Assembly: GCA_036654095.1 (NCBI GenBank)
Contig: JAVVSR010000006.1
Span: 27,206-91,205 of the forward strand
DNA: 64,000 nt
From: JAVVSR01 sp036654095
GTDB lineage: Bacteria > Bacillota > Clostridia > Christensenellales > CAG-917
Direction: 5' to 3'
Shown here: in pieces, positions 16,656 through 25,454 of the stretch
Layout: every line of letters begins with the position of its first letter
Position numbering within the stretch: the first letter of the stretch is position 1
Position numbers and translations under genes: made by a program
The notes under the pieces: generated by a model
Database searches by the model: none
What the model was told of the DNA's origin: nothing
What the model saw: the letters and a program-made list of their open reading frames with translations, nothing else

Positions 16656-18362
16656 TTAAAGCCAAAGCATTTTGTTAAACAGAACATTGTTTGCATTAAT
16701 TATCTTCATTTTTTTAACATGCGACCAATCTTTCAGCTGACGCATATCATCGGTTTTAAAGTCTGCGCAAGTCAGATTAACCCTCTGCCACTTTTGCGAA
16801 CCTAAAAGCGATATTGTATGATGATATTGAACAATACCCTTTTCATCGGTATAGGCGTTTATAACAATATCTTTTGCTACTTCGCTGTATATATCCATTT
16901 GAATAATCCACGTGCCGTCAGTCCTATCCTCTGGCGGTTCAATATTATATATGCAAAGTTTCCCTTTGGTGATACCAAGCCCGACGATATCACTTGCGCC
17001 TTTGCCCATATACATTAAACTTTGGTCAACAATAGGGTATTGCGTTTCGACACTCATAGTAGACGTAAGCATATCGCTGTTATAAATAAACCTACTTTTT
17101 GTTTTAAGGTTACTTTTAAATTCAGTAATATTGAGGTTTTTTAAATTAAGCGCAATTTCTTGTGTTGACAACGAAATGCCGTTAGCGTATGTTACCGTTG
17201 CAAAAACAAACAAATTTGCCGTTTCCTTATAGGGGCTAATAGGAACAATACATTCATCATCGCCAACTTTCATAAGTCCATCGGCCAAATGCCAACTTCT
17301 AAAGGCAGGATAAATTTCATCGGTTGCGTAATAGACTTCCGCTTTATCATAATTATTTATAGATTTGACGCTTGCATATAGCTTTCCTTCGCTAACATAT
17401 GTATCAAGCTTGGGCGAAACAACCTCTTTTCCTCGACCATTCAAAAAGTATTCAAGCCACACCATCGCGCTTTGAAAACCTGCAAGAGAGATATTTTGAT
17501 TGGTATTAGGGCTGAAGTGTAGATATTTATATTTAGACGGAACAAGCGCAAACAAATCATTTACGCGGTCAATATCTGAAAAAACGCTGTTAGTCCCCGT
17601 CAAATAAAGCACCGGACACATTACCATGCGCGCATATGCCTGCGTTGAAATGCCCGCCAGCCAACATTCTAACGTGTCAGTCAATTCAATTACACTGTCA
17701 GGCGCGTACTTCGGCTTGTTAAAATACTCAACATATCCGCTTGCGCCAACGGGTATAACTGCCTTTATTCGTCCATCAATACCCGCCACGCTCCAGGCTA
17801 ATTGAGCGCCTTCGGTAATGCCTAAAAGTATTATTTTTTCACGGTCAACATTTTGTTCTTCGCAAACAAGCGTCACCGCGCGACGAATAACTTTCATCCA
17901 CGTGTACCACGGCGAGTTTTCCGCTATGGTAGGCTTAAAAATATTATCTTTATTTTTTGCGCAATTACAATATGCTAAGCTGTCGGGATAGGTAGTAAAA
18001 TAAGTTTTACCCTCCGCCTCGCCACCAAAGTCAATAACGACCATATTGTAACCTTTTTTAAATATTTCCTCTGAAAAAACTCCCTTCTCTACGGGCTCAA
18101 GCGCAGATGGAATATATAAAAAAGTGGGCGCTTTCTCCTCTCCGCGCTGCAATATAAGTTTTGCATATGCGCGAATCTTGCCGTCAGCAACGGTTTCGGC
18201 AGTAAACACAACTTCTTTAATCAGCAAATTACCCCTGACTTCCATATTGAGTATCGTAACTTCAAGAGGTTGTCGCGTTGGATTGTAATCTTGCCAAAGC
18301 ATTATCGGAGAAATAATTTTGTAATCCATTTGTAAATCCTTTACGTTAATATTATTTATCAT
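16656..18362 (-). CDS. Alpha/beta-hydrolase-like protein with C-terminal beta domain; nucleophile Ser replaced by Thr
   Basis: The 568-residue protein has an alpha/beta-hydrolase core at about 80-310 resembling acetyl-xylan-esterase or dienelactone-hydrolase relatives: FLYIPSA, YNMVVIDFGG, then IILLGITEGAQLAW where a GxSxG nucleophile elbow is expected, and CPVLYLTGTNS before the acid residue. The elbow reads G-I-T-E-G, so Thr stands at the Ser position. Residues about 415-568 look like an all-beta, carbohydrate-binding-like domain (WIIQMDIYSE, WQRVNLTCADF). No signal peptide, so it is cytoplasmic. Substrate unknown; catalytic competence uncertain. TATAAT lies eight bases before the ATG with a short AAGG. 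Confidence 0.6.
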   Translation of the reverse strand: MINNINVKDLQMDYKIISPIMLWQDYNPTRQPLEVTILNMEVRGNLLIKEVVFTAETVADGKIRAYAKLILQRGEEKAPTFLYIPSALEPVEKGVFSEEIFKKGYNMVVIDFGGEAEGKTYFTTYPDSLAYCNCAKNKDNIFKPTIAENSPWYTWMKVIRRAVTLVCEEQNVDREKIILLGITEGAQLAWSVAGIDGRIKAVIPVGASGYVEYFNKPKYAPDSVIELTDTLECWLAGISTQAYARMVMCPVLYLTGTNSVFSDIDRVNDLFALVPSKYKYLHFSPNTNQNISLAGFQSAMVWLEYFLNGRGKEVVSPKLDTYVSEGKLYASVKSINNYDKAEVYYATDEIYPAFRSWHLADGLMKVGDDECIVPISPYKETANLFVFATVTYANGISLSTQEIALNLKNLNITEFKSNLKTKSRFIYNSDMLTSTMSVETQYPIVDQSLMYMGKGASDIVGLGITKGKLCIYNIEPPEDRTDGTWIIQMDIYSEVAKDIVINAYTDEKGIVQYHHTISLLGSQKWQRVNLTCADFKTDDMRQLKDWSHVKKMKIINANNVLFNKMLWL

Positions 18363-18433
18363 TATACCTTATTATACGCTTTGTTTGCAAGTAAAACAAA
18401 TAGCTAAATTAAAATAACATTTTTAGTGCCAAA

Positions 18434-18464
18434 TTGAAACTTTAACACCGTGTCGGCATATAAT
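18434..18464 (+). promoter_or_regulatory. Possible promoter of the 18483 gene
   Basis: TTGAAA (18434-18439) and a perfect TATAAT (18459-18464), spaced 19 bp, slightly long for sigma-A. The overlapping CATATAATA also resembles forespore-type -10 elements, which would fit the neighbouring germination operon; this cannot be settled by eye. Confidence 0.45.
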
Positions 18465-18482
18465 AGACGGACAGGAGGGCTT

Positions 18483-19025
18483 ATGAATGATAATCTTATT
18501 TTACCCGACGACAAAACTATTGAACGGCTTGCTTTGGAATATTCAAAAGTAAAAGTTAAAGCCTTTGGACAAAACGAAAATGTAAGCGCGCTAAGCCTAA
18601 CACCGCGTAGAACATATAAACTTGTTGCGCAACCGCCCTATAATAAGGAAGCGGTATCAACATTGGCGTTGCAACTTGTATCGGTATATCAAAAAGGATT
18701 TTCGCTAATTAGGCAAATAGCGTCAAACTCTAGCGACGAAAAAAAAGTTAGTTTCAAGGTTTTACTTCGCGAAAAACAGAGTTGTTTAGAAAAACTAAAT
18801 TCGCTTAAATTATATGGCGAAAAATCCGCATACGTTTGTCAAGTAGACGACAAACAATCAGGGCTGTCGACAAAAAGCAGGATAGCGCGGAACTTTATGG
18901 AATGTTCAGATATTTACAAAGGACTTCTTTCTGCAATAAATGTTTATCCGATTAAACGCAAACTTTCAGCTTTATTTTATGAGGAACAAAATTTAACAAT
19001 TAGCTTTCTTTTGTTGCTTGTTTAA
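18483..19025 (+). CDS. Hypothetical protein beside the ger operon
   Basis: A 180-residue protein I do not recognise. It is mostly alpha-helical, lysine- and leucine-rich, without signal peptide or clear membrane helix, and contains the KEAVSTLALQLVSVYQKGF helix and an MECSDIYKGLLSAI helix. The start at 18483 is preceded by AGGAGGG; an upstream in-frame start at 18450 would remove that site from use. Its stop codon overlaps the stop of the convergent gerC-like gene by four bases. A role in spores is suggested only by position. Confidence 0.6.
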   Translation: MNDNLILPDDKTIERLALEYSKVKVKAFGQNENVSALSLTPRRTYKLVAQPPYNKEAVSTLALQLVSVYQKGFSLIRQIASNSSDEKKVSFKVLLREKQSCLEKLNSLKLYGEKSAYVCQVDDKQSGLSTKSRIARNFMECSDIYKGLLSAINVYPIKRKLSALFYEEQNLTISFLLLLV

Positions 19026-20188
19026 CGCCTTACTACTTTTACGTCAACTTCAATATTTAAATCAATCTGCTGCAAATAATCTTCTTTAGCCATATTTTTC
19101 CATTTTAGTCCTTCGTTGGAATAAAGAATATCATATAAGCAAAAGACATCATATTTATTGTCTTTACATTTATTATACGTTTTCATTATTTGCTGTTTAA
19201 TTTGTTCTGCCGCCAACTTTTCGAGTTGGTCAACATTTTTTTCTGAAATATCGGTTGTAGAAAAAAACTTTTTTAAATTGTCAACTTCATTAATGGTAAA
19301 CTTAACTTTTATTTTGCCATTTATTTTTGCGCGTCCGTTTTCAAGGTTAGTTTTTTTAGTATACTTTTTTGATGCGTAACACAAGTTAAAGATTTCATTT
19401 TCGTACTCAATAGAAATACTCCCTTTTTTAATTGTCTTAAGCATAAAATTTATAGATTGAGTATCTTCGGGTTCTAAAATAAGCGCTGCTTTTTTTGGCG
19501 AAAATAAAATAGTTTTTGTAAAATCAAATTCTTCATATTTTTGTTTAGCGTCACCGCCCGATGGCGCGCTTATATTATGTTCGTCGACTGGTTTTTTTGT
19601 AATATATGATATAACAGATGTTTCGCTATATGAAATATAACTTAAAATAAACTCCTTAATAGTTGTCGTTAGCGACGTTACCATATCGCTATGCGCAAGC
19701 AATGCCTGTTGAATTTGAAAAGAGTTTATGCTTTCGGTAATTAGCTTGGTGCGCAAAATATCTACCGCTTTTTCATCGGTAGCAACAAGTACAGCCTGTT
19801 CGGGAATTTGCCAGTTTTTAACCAAATCGCTTAGCGACGGAAATGCCTGTTCCGAAATTACGCCTTTGCCCAAAATAAGCACATTACACTGTGATAATGA
19901 TACAATTAAACCTGTTTTTTGCGCAATTTTATCAATGGCTTCGCTAAGAGTTAAGGCTTCGGCGCATACAATTCCATACGAGTCGCCACTTGAACCGCTT
20001 TGCGACCCGTGAATAGGATTTATGATTTGCGTACTAACCGAATACTTTCCGTTTTCAAAATCAATTCCCATACCGACTACAACCGCGCGCTCGATTAAAC
20101 TAACTTGCGGAACAGTACGAGCAAATATTATAAGCAATGATATTGAAATTAGCAAAACTAACATTCGTTTTTTAAGGGTCTTGCTCAT
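19022..20188 (-). CDS. Ger(x)C-family germination protein lacking the lipobox cysteine
   Basis: The 388-residue protein matches GerAC/GerBC proteins: an N-terminal hydrophobic segment, IERAVVVGMGID near residue 32, the QIINP stretch, and the conserved middle and C-terminal domains ending in LQQIDLNIEVDVKVVR. C subunits are normally lipoproteins of the inner spore membrane. Here the segment reads LLIIFARTVPQ and no cysteine occurs in the first 60 residues, so lipid attachment looks impossible and the segment may stay as an anchor. AAGGAG lies nine bases upstream. It overlaps the B subunit gene by 17 bases. Confidence 0.85.
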   Translation of the reverse strand: MSKTLKKRMLVLLISISLLIIFARTVPQVSLIERAVVVGMGIDFENGKYSVSTQIINPIHGSQSGSSGDSYGIVCAEALTLSEAIDKIAQKTGLIVSLSQCNVLILGKGVISEQAFPSLSDLVKNWQIPEQAVLVATDEKAVDILRTKLITESINSFQIQQALLAHSDMVTSLTTTIKEFILSYISYSETSVISYITKKPVDEHNISAPSGGDAKQKYEEFDFTKTILFSPKKAALILEPEDTQSINFMLKTIKKGSISIEYENEIFNLCYASKKYTKKTNLENGRAKINGKIKVKFTINEVDNLKKFFSTTDISEKNVDQLEKLAAEQIKQQIMKTYNKCKDNKYDVFCLYDILYSNEGLKWKNMAKEDYLQQIDLNIEVDVKVVRR

Positions 20189-21305
20189 TTTTTAGTTCTC
20201 CTTTTGCAACTATCCCAAGTTTATCAAGAGTATTTTCATAACCGCTTATAGCCTTTGCTTTGCGCTTCTGCATCGACCAAAACAACAAGATTACCGGTAC
20301 TAGATAGTTGCAAAATACGGCCAAATATTTAAATTCTGTTGTTGCAAAATCTATTAGTTTATTTAAGTCTCCCACAATAATAATAACCAACGTTAATACT
20401 ATTACTCCTAGCGATAATGCTGCTTTTCTATTTTTAAAAATACGCGACCCTGCCTCTATTACCGCCCAAAGATAAACGCTTAAATATAATATCGCCAACA
20501 CTAGCCAGGCAATCATTCCCGTCCAATCAAGCCTCCCAAGTTTGTTTGCAAATTGATTAAAGCTTGCTACCTTAACAATAAAATTGCTTATATATCTTGC
20601 AGAATTACCATATACGGCAAACATTAGCAAAAAGACAAACAATATTAACAACACCGAAGCGGTCAATGAAACCTTTATAAAGTTTCGCTTTGAATCCTTT
20701 AACGTCAAAAATATGAATGGCGTGAAATCTCCAAACCAAAAGAAAAACACGCTTCCTTTCTTTAAAAATACTGGTATTTCATCATTTAAAATCGGCAAAT
20801 TTAACGAAAAGTCTGGACTTGCTTTTAAAAATAAAAAGTTTACTACTAGTACCAAAATTATATACCACATACTTATTTCAGCCGTTCTCGATATTGTTTG
20901 TATGCCCTTTGCCGATAAGTACGCTATTGGAATTACCAATATTAAAGCTATTTCTTCAGTGGATATGTTTTCAAATAAAAGCTCTAAAACAAATAGTACT
21001 GTGCCTGCGTACATTAAACATAACTTAAATAAAAAATTTAAAAGGAGTATCAACATCAGTAACTTGTACATTATGTTTTTTCCGTTTCCGTCTTCAATAT
21101 CTTTTAGTCCATTTGCATTTGCTATACGGTAAATTATGAAAAACATAATTATTTCAAATACCAAATATAACGCAATTAGTAGCGCTCCCGAGCTTTTAAC
21201 GTGTTCGGCAACAAGCGGTGGCAATCTTGACACCTTAAATGTAAACGCCATTATAAATATCAAGACGGCAAGTTGTCGCTTGTAAATCAAGTTATTTGTC
21301 GTCAT
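20172..21305 (-). CDS. Spore germination permease, GerAB/EndoB family
   Basis: A 377-residue protein with ten predicted membrane helices, of the APC-superfamily GerB group: the N-terminal RQLAVLIFIMAFTFKVSRLP and the WYIILVLVVNFLFLKASPDF and FGDFTPFI segments are typical. In GerA-type receptors this subunit binds the germinant. The germinant cannot be deduced. ATG at 21305 is preferred to the GTG just before it because GGAGG lies seven bases upstream. The gene overlaps both neighbours, so A, B and C subunits are translationally linked. Confidence 0.9.
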   Translation of the reverse strand: MTTNNLIYKRQLAVLIFIMAFTFKVSRLPPLVAEHVKSSGALLIALYLVFEIIMFFIIYRIANANGLKDIEDGNGKNIMYKLLMLILLLNFLFKLCLMYAGTVLFVLELLFENISTEEIALILVIPIAYLSAKGIQTISRTAEISMWYIILVLVVNFLFLKASPDFSLNLPILNDEIPVFLKKGSVFFFWFGDFTPFIFLTLKDSKRNFIKVSLTASVLLILFVFLLMFAVYGNSARYISNFIVKVASFNQFANKLGRLDWTGMIAWLVLAILYLSVYLWAVIEAGSRIFKNRKAALSLGVIVLTLVIIIVGDLNKLIDFATTEFKYLAVFCNYLVPVILLFWSMQKRKAKAISGYENTLDKLGIVAKGELKNEQDP

Positions 21306-22731
21306 CACGAAGCCTCCGTCTGTTGTCGGTTGAAATTGAAAATGGACGCTTTTTCATATTAATTAAATTATCCTTTATAATTGAATCTTTCATATCCGAT
21401 GGTATTGATGGAGCAAACGGCGCAAGATATGGCGTTCCGTAACTATCTAAACTACAAAGATACGCTATTACCATTACCGTAAATATGATTATACCAAAAA
21501 GTCCCAATACGCTTCCAATTAGCAATACGGCGACTCTCAAAATACTGAACGCGTCAACCAAGTCGGGTACGCAGTTTATGCCTATTGCAGATATTGCAAT
21601 AATTAAAACCGCAGGAGAACTTAGCAGCCCCGCATTGACCGCCGTCTCGCCCAACACAATTGCGCCGACAACAGACAAAGCCGTGCCCACATAACGAGGC
21701 ATACGCACGCTTGCTTGATGTAAAATTTCAAATAAAATTAGCACAAACAACATTTCCATAGGGGGCGTAAAAGGTATTCCCTTTATGGCGTTCAACACGG
21801 AAATTAAAAATTTTAACGGCAAAAGATGATAGTGATATTCTTGAATAGCGACGTATAGTCCAGGCAACATAACTGAAAATATTGCGCCAACAATTCGCAA
21901 CAAACGCAACATACTGCCCCTTGAATCCCTGCAATAATAATCATAACTATCTTGAAATCCTTCAAATAAAAGATACGGAACAGTCAACACGATTGGTGAC
22001 CCGTCAACCAAAATAGCAATGCGTCCTTCAAGCAATTTCCCCATAACAATATCTGGCTTTTCGGTAACGCCCGCTTGATTAAACAATGAAAATTTATGTT
22101 CCTCGACAAACCGTTCAATATACGCTGCGCCAATAATTCCGTCAATATCTATTGCTTTAATTTTATCTGCAATTTTATTTACTGTTTCATTATCCGCTAT
22201 TCCGTCGATGTAAGCCAAACAGACAGTTGTATCGCTATATTTGCCAACATAAAAGTTCTTTATGCGCAACTTAGGTGTTTTTAACTTTCGCCTTAACAAT
22301 GATAAGTTTACCTTAATATCTTCAATAAACCCCTCGCGTGGCCCTTTTAAAACTGTTTCGGTTGGCGGTTCTTGCACGGCTCGATGATTGTACTTTTTAA
22401 TAGATAAAATGAAAAATTCGGTTGCATTATCTATTGCCAAAACGATATCTCCCGAGGCTATTGCCGCGGCCGCTTTTTCAAAAGACACTTCTGTTTTTAT
22501 CTTTTCGCCATACTTCAATTTCGCTGTCAAAAACTCAAATGTCGGCTCTAAAATTGTTAAGTCCAATAATGGCCTTACAATATCTTGTTCTAGCAACAAT
22601 TTGTCACTTAACGCGTCAAGATAAATAAGCCCCGCTTCGGTTTCATTTATTTTAAATTCGCGATATAATATGTCGTCGCTATCTAATATTGCGCCTATCT
22701 CGGCTTTTGTTTTTTTATAATCTACGTTCAT
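21292..22731 (-). CDS. Spore germination protein, GerAA family
   Basis: A 479-residue A subunit: soluble N-terminal domain to about 250, then membrane segments. Typical motifs are TPKLRIKNFYVGKYS, VAYIDGIAD-like CLAYIDGIAD, EGRIAILVDGSP, and IPFTPPMEMLF with VRMPRYVGTALSVVGAIVLGE. GerA proteins form nutrient-gated channels in the inner spore membrane. I prefer the ATG at 22731, preceded by GAGG six bases upstream; an ATG at 22791 lacks a ribosome binding site. The operon ends where gerC meets the convergent gene. Expression is expected in the forespore under sigma-G, but I could not identify a clear promoter. Confidence 0.9.
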   Translation of the reverse strand: MNVDYKKTKAEIGAILDSDDILYREFKINETEAGLIYLDALSDKLLLEQDIVRPLLDLTILEPTFEFLTAKLKYGEKIKTEVSFEKAAAAIASGDIVLAIDNATEFFILSIKKYNHRAVQEPPTETVLKGPREGFIEDIKVNLSLLRRKLKTPKLRIKNFYVGKYSDTTVCLAYIDGIADNETVNKIADKIKAIDIDGIIGAAYIERFVEEHKFSLFNQAGVTEKPDIVMGKLLEGRIAILVDGSPIVLTVPYLLFEGFQDSYDYYCRDSRGSMLRLLRIVGAIFSVMLPGLYVAIQEYHYHLLPLKFLISVLNAIKGIPFTPPMEMLFVLILFEILHQASVRMPRYVGTALSVVGAIVLGETAVNAGLLSSPAVLIIAISAIGINCVPDLVDAFSILRVAVLLIGSVLGLFGIIIFTVMVIAYLCSLDSYGTPYLAPFAPSIPSDMKDSIIKDNLINMKKRPFSISTDNRRRLRDDDK

Positions 22732-22817
22732 AATTTCCTCATATTGATTTTTCCCTGTTTGCAAAAAATATATACCTCGTTTTATATTCATTACATAACC
22801 AAATTATAAAATGCAAA

Positions 22818-22849
22818 TAAAAAAACCACATTAATAAATGTGGTTTTTA
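22818..22849. terminator. Bidirectional terminator upstream of ger operon
   Basis: An 11-bp perfect stem (22822-22832 with 22837-22847) and a 4-base loop, flanked by A-run and T-run. On the minus strand it would end transcription arriving from the plsC-like gene 200 bp away. The 22850-23056 interval shows nothing else. Confidence 0.75.
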
Positions 22850-23056
22850 CTTATATCTAAATTGTACCTATCTTTCTTTTCCGCTATATCTTCAACACTT
22901 AAAAAACATTAAAAAATGATTTGCTTGATTGCCTATTTTCCTAAGCAATTATAAGGCGCTTAACCATTTCTATCACTTTGCCGCTGTCACTGAAATTAGA
23001 TTTAAACGAATATATTGCCAATCAAATAACTTTAATTAAACTCACCGCATAATTTA

Positions 23057-23866
23057 TTAATCGGTTAAATAAATATCGCCTTCCACTTTATAAAACTGAC
23101 GATATACATCAATATAACGTTGTTGTACCCTGTTTTTAAGGTCAACAATGGCGTCAAATCTATCAAGTTTTTCATCAAAGTACATTGGCTCTAAAATTAA
23201 AACAGTTGCGGCCTTGCGCAATTTTAGTAGCTTACGCAAACCCTTGTTTTCGCGCCAACATACAAAAATTGGAAGTACTGGCACTTTTTCAGCGTATGCA
23301 AAATAATATGCGCCTGTTTTATGAGGACGCGGTTTTTCATATCTGTACCAAAGCGCCTTTTCGGCGTAAACGTGAACAAGTTTCTTTTTAAGCATTAGCT
23401 CGTGCATGGCGGCCGCCATATTTGTTTTTGCAACGGCGTTCCCCGAAAACGGCAAAATACCACCTGCGCGCATAGTCATACCGCCAAAACCTTTTTTGCA
23501 GTTATGTGGAGCTACTGTAAAATAAATATCCTTTCGCGGATTAACGGCTTGCCTTATCATAAGGTTATCCATAAAATGCACGTGATTAGAAACAGAAAAT
23601 GCGCCTGTATTTTTTAAAGCCTTCAAGTTTTCGCGACCTTTGATTTTAACTCCAAACCCAATTTTATTGACAATCGGGGCAAAAAGCCAACAAACAAATT
23701 TCAAAAACGCGCCATATGCCCGAAATAAAATATTTTCAGGTAAATACACATAATTTTCATCGACGGGCAACACGGAATGCTGCAATATCGGTGTTGTGTA
23801 TGTATCAAACTTTCCTTTTTTTTCAAGTTCGTCGTGAACACTATCCCACTTATTCGGCTTTGCCAT
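23057..23866 (-). CDS. 1-acylglycerol-3-phosphate acyltransferase-like (PlsC family)
   Basis: A 269-residue protein with the acyltransferase motif I SNHVHFMD (HxxxxD) near residue 93, motif II-like GGILPFSGN and a motif III position that reads YAEKALWYRYEKPR instead of the usual FPEGTRS. A hydrophobic segment near 50-68 should anchor it to the membrane. It probably acylates lysophosphatidate or a related glycerolipid. The gene starts inside the end of the upstream glycosyltransferase gene (17-base overlap, AAAGGGG before the ATG), and together they suggest a glycolipid pathway. Confidence 0.82.
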   Translation of the reverse strand: MAKPNKWDSVHDELEKKGKFDTYTTPILQHSVLPVDENYVYLPENILFRAYGAFLKFVCWLFAPIVNKIGFGVKIKGRENLKALKNTGAFSVSNHVHFMDNLMIRQAVNPRKDIYFTVAPHNCKKGFGGMTMRAGGILPFSGNAVAKTNMAAAMHELMLKKKLVHVYAEKALWYRYEKPRPHKTGAYYFAYAEKVPVLPIFVCWRENKGLRKLLKLRKAATVLILEPMYFDEKLDRFDAIVDLKNRVQQRYIDVYRQFYKVEGDIYLTD

Positions 23867-25049
23867 TAGCGCACCCCTTTTGCTTTTGGTATTCCGTGTA
23901 GACGATGTCAGCTATTTCATCCGAACCCGACGACTGCCCTGCATATTTTGTTAAATTTTCCTTGTATTCATTTAATAAAGATGGATTTTCAATGTAACTT
24001 TCAACTAGCGGACGAATTTTATGCTCATTAAAACAAGCCGTTCCACAATGCAAACGTCCGACCCACCACTTATATGACTTTTTTTCCATAGGTTGACTAC
24101 AATAATTGACAACAACAGGAGTACCCATATATAAACTGTCGAATATGCTGTTGGGCCCCGCTTTCGTAATAAATAAATCCGCCGCCTTGTAAAGCTCGTG
24201 AATATCGGGCATAAACGGATAAACTTCCAATGTGATATTAGTTCGATTACTCTTTTTCAAAAGCTCCCGTTCGGCGGTCATATTGGCAAACATTTCATCG
24301 TTTTTCCCCGCGATAAACAATATCGTAAGCGGTTTGTCTGTTTTAACTAATTCCATGGCGAAGTCTTTGGATTTTGCCCGCGCATATGCTCCGTCTGCGA
24401 TAATAACAGTGAACTTGTCAAGAGGTAAATTATACTTTAAGCGATATTCTTCTTTAGAAAGCGAGCTATCAACCAATTTTTGCCTAACGGTATATGACGA
24501 TTTACGCATATTTTCTTTTTTAAAACCGCGGCTCAAAGCCTCGTCATACGCAAATTCGTTGTTTACAATAAAAATACCACTCCAACCATCCCACCATACG
24601 TGGGTGTTGTTGTCGGGATTGTACGTCACAACAAGAACATTGGGATTGTGCTTACGCTTATATTCGAGCGCGCAAAAAGTTGTGTAGTGATTTGTGGAAA
24701 CAATAACATCGGGCGCTTCCTTGACAAAACAATCCACCGCCGAATCGGTTGAAGCTTTAATTAAAGTGCGGTGAAGTAATTTAAAAAACCATTGTCTACC
24801 AAGAATTTCCAACAGAAAAAAAATAAATGGACCGAACCCCTTGTGAGTATTGGTATTTAGTACTTGTTTTATCATAAATAATTCATATTTTTTAGCAGGT
24901 CCATTATCGTCCATCGGATGAACGTCAGCAATATCAAAAACATCGCTGTACTTTCTAATTAAGCCTTCTTTCACTGCTTGCATAGAGGTTATATGCCCCA
25001 TCCCTGATTCAATAAATGCCAAAACTAATTTAGGCTTACGTTTTTCCAT
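23850..25049 (-). CDS. MGDG-synthase/UgtP-like glycolipid glycosyltransferase
   Basis: A 399-residue GT28-type GT-B enzyme. The N-terminal part carries ESGMGHITSMQAVKEGL, the glycine loop of monogalactosyldiacylglycerol synthases, and the C-terminal part PFMPDIHELYKAADLFITKAGPNSIFDSLYMGTPVV, the nucleotide-sugar site. Such enzymes move glucose or galactose from UDP-sugars onto diacylglycerol at the membrane, also making the lipoteichoic acid anchor. The adjacent PlsC-like gene makes the lipid acceptor. The gene lacks a convincing ribosome binding site; TATTATACTT immediately precedes the ATG. Confidence 0.85.
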   Translation of the reverse strand: MEKRKPKLVLAFIESGMGHITSMQAVKEGLIRKYSDVFDIADVHPMDDNGPAKKYELFMIKQVLNTNTHKGFGPFIFFLLEILGRQWFFKLLHRTLIKASTDSAVDCFVKEAPDVIVSTNHYTTFCALEYKRKHNPNVLVVTYNPDNNTHVWWDGWSGIFIVNNEFAYDEALSRGFKKENMRKSSYTVRQKLVDSSLSKEEYRLKYNLPLDKFTVIIADGAYARAKSKDFAMELVKTDKPLTILFIAGKNDEMFANMTAERELLKKSNRTNITLEVYPFMPDIHELYKAADLFITKAGPNSIFDSLYMGTPVVVNYCSQPMEKKSYKWWVGRLHCGTACFNEHKIRPLVESYIENPSLLNEYKENLTKYAGQSSGSDEIADIVYTEYQKQKGCANGKAE

Positions 25050-25454
25050 AAGTATAATATTCCCTTATATTGCAATTTTAGACTCTTCAAACTCTTATAA
25101 AAAGAATTATACACTATAAAATAAAAAAAAGCTAGTCTATTATTTATAGTTTTTTGAAACGTGATTATTTGTAACAAATAGTTTCTTTAATTTGTAGCAA
25201 ATAATTTAAATACACAATAAACGCAAAATTGTTTATTTTTTGCAAAAAGAATTGACTTCAAATTGGAGCGCTGTAACGTTTTCGACAGCAATTATTATTT
25301 TGTCCCCAAAACAATATATATTCACGCGCGCGTAACGAGCTTTATAAAAATCAAAAAAACTAATAAAATTTTTTATATTTTTTTGCGTTTTATTTCAAAA
25401 AAATCAAACATAGTTTTTAATGCTATTTGCGAAATTTTGGGTTATAATAAATCT
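25050..25454. other. Intergenic, AT-rich, between the glycosyltransferase and nrdG
   Basis: About 405 bases that separate divergent genes. An open frame runs into nrdG from 25263, but its N-terminal 64 residues are not like any NrdG and lack a ribosome binding site, so I treat it as noncoding. Apart from the TATAAT at 25443-25448 I see no convincing structured element. Confidence 0.4.
25443..25448 (+). promoter_or_regulatory. TATAAT seven bases before the nrdG start
   Basis: A perfect -10 hexamer ends seven bases before the A of the ATG, the leaderless geometry. No good -35 is present at 16-18 bp, so the call is weaker than for tilS or the 29790 gene. Confidence 0.4.

Noticed and set aside
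22850..23056. Possible gene remnant between the ger operon and plsC
   Set aside because: No frame of useful length or recognisable peptide in either strand.
25263..25454. N-terminal extension of NrdG by 64 residues
   Set aside because: The extension is AT-driven, lacks a ribosome binding site and is not part of the radical-SAM family; the internal ATG fits family length.
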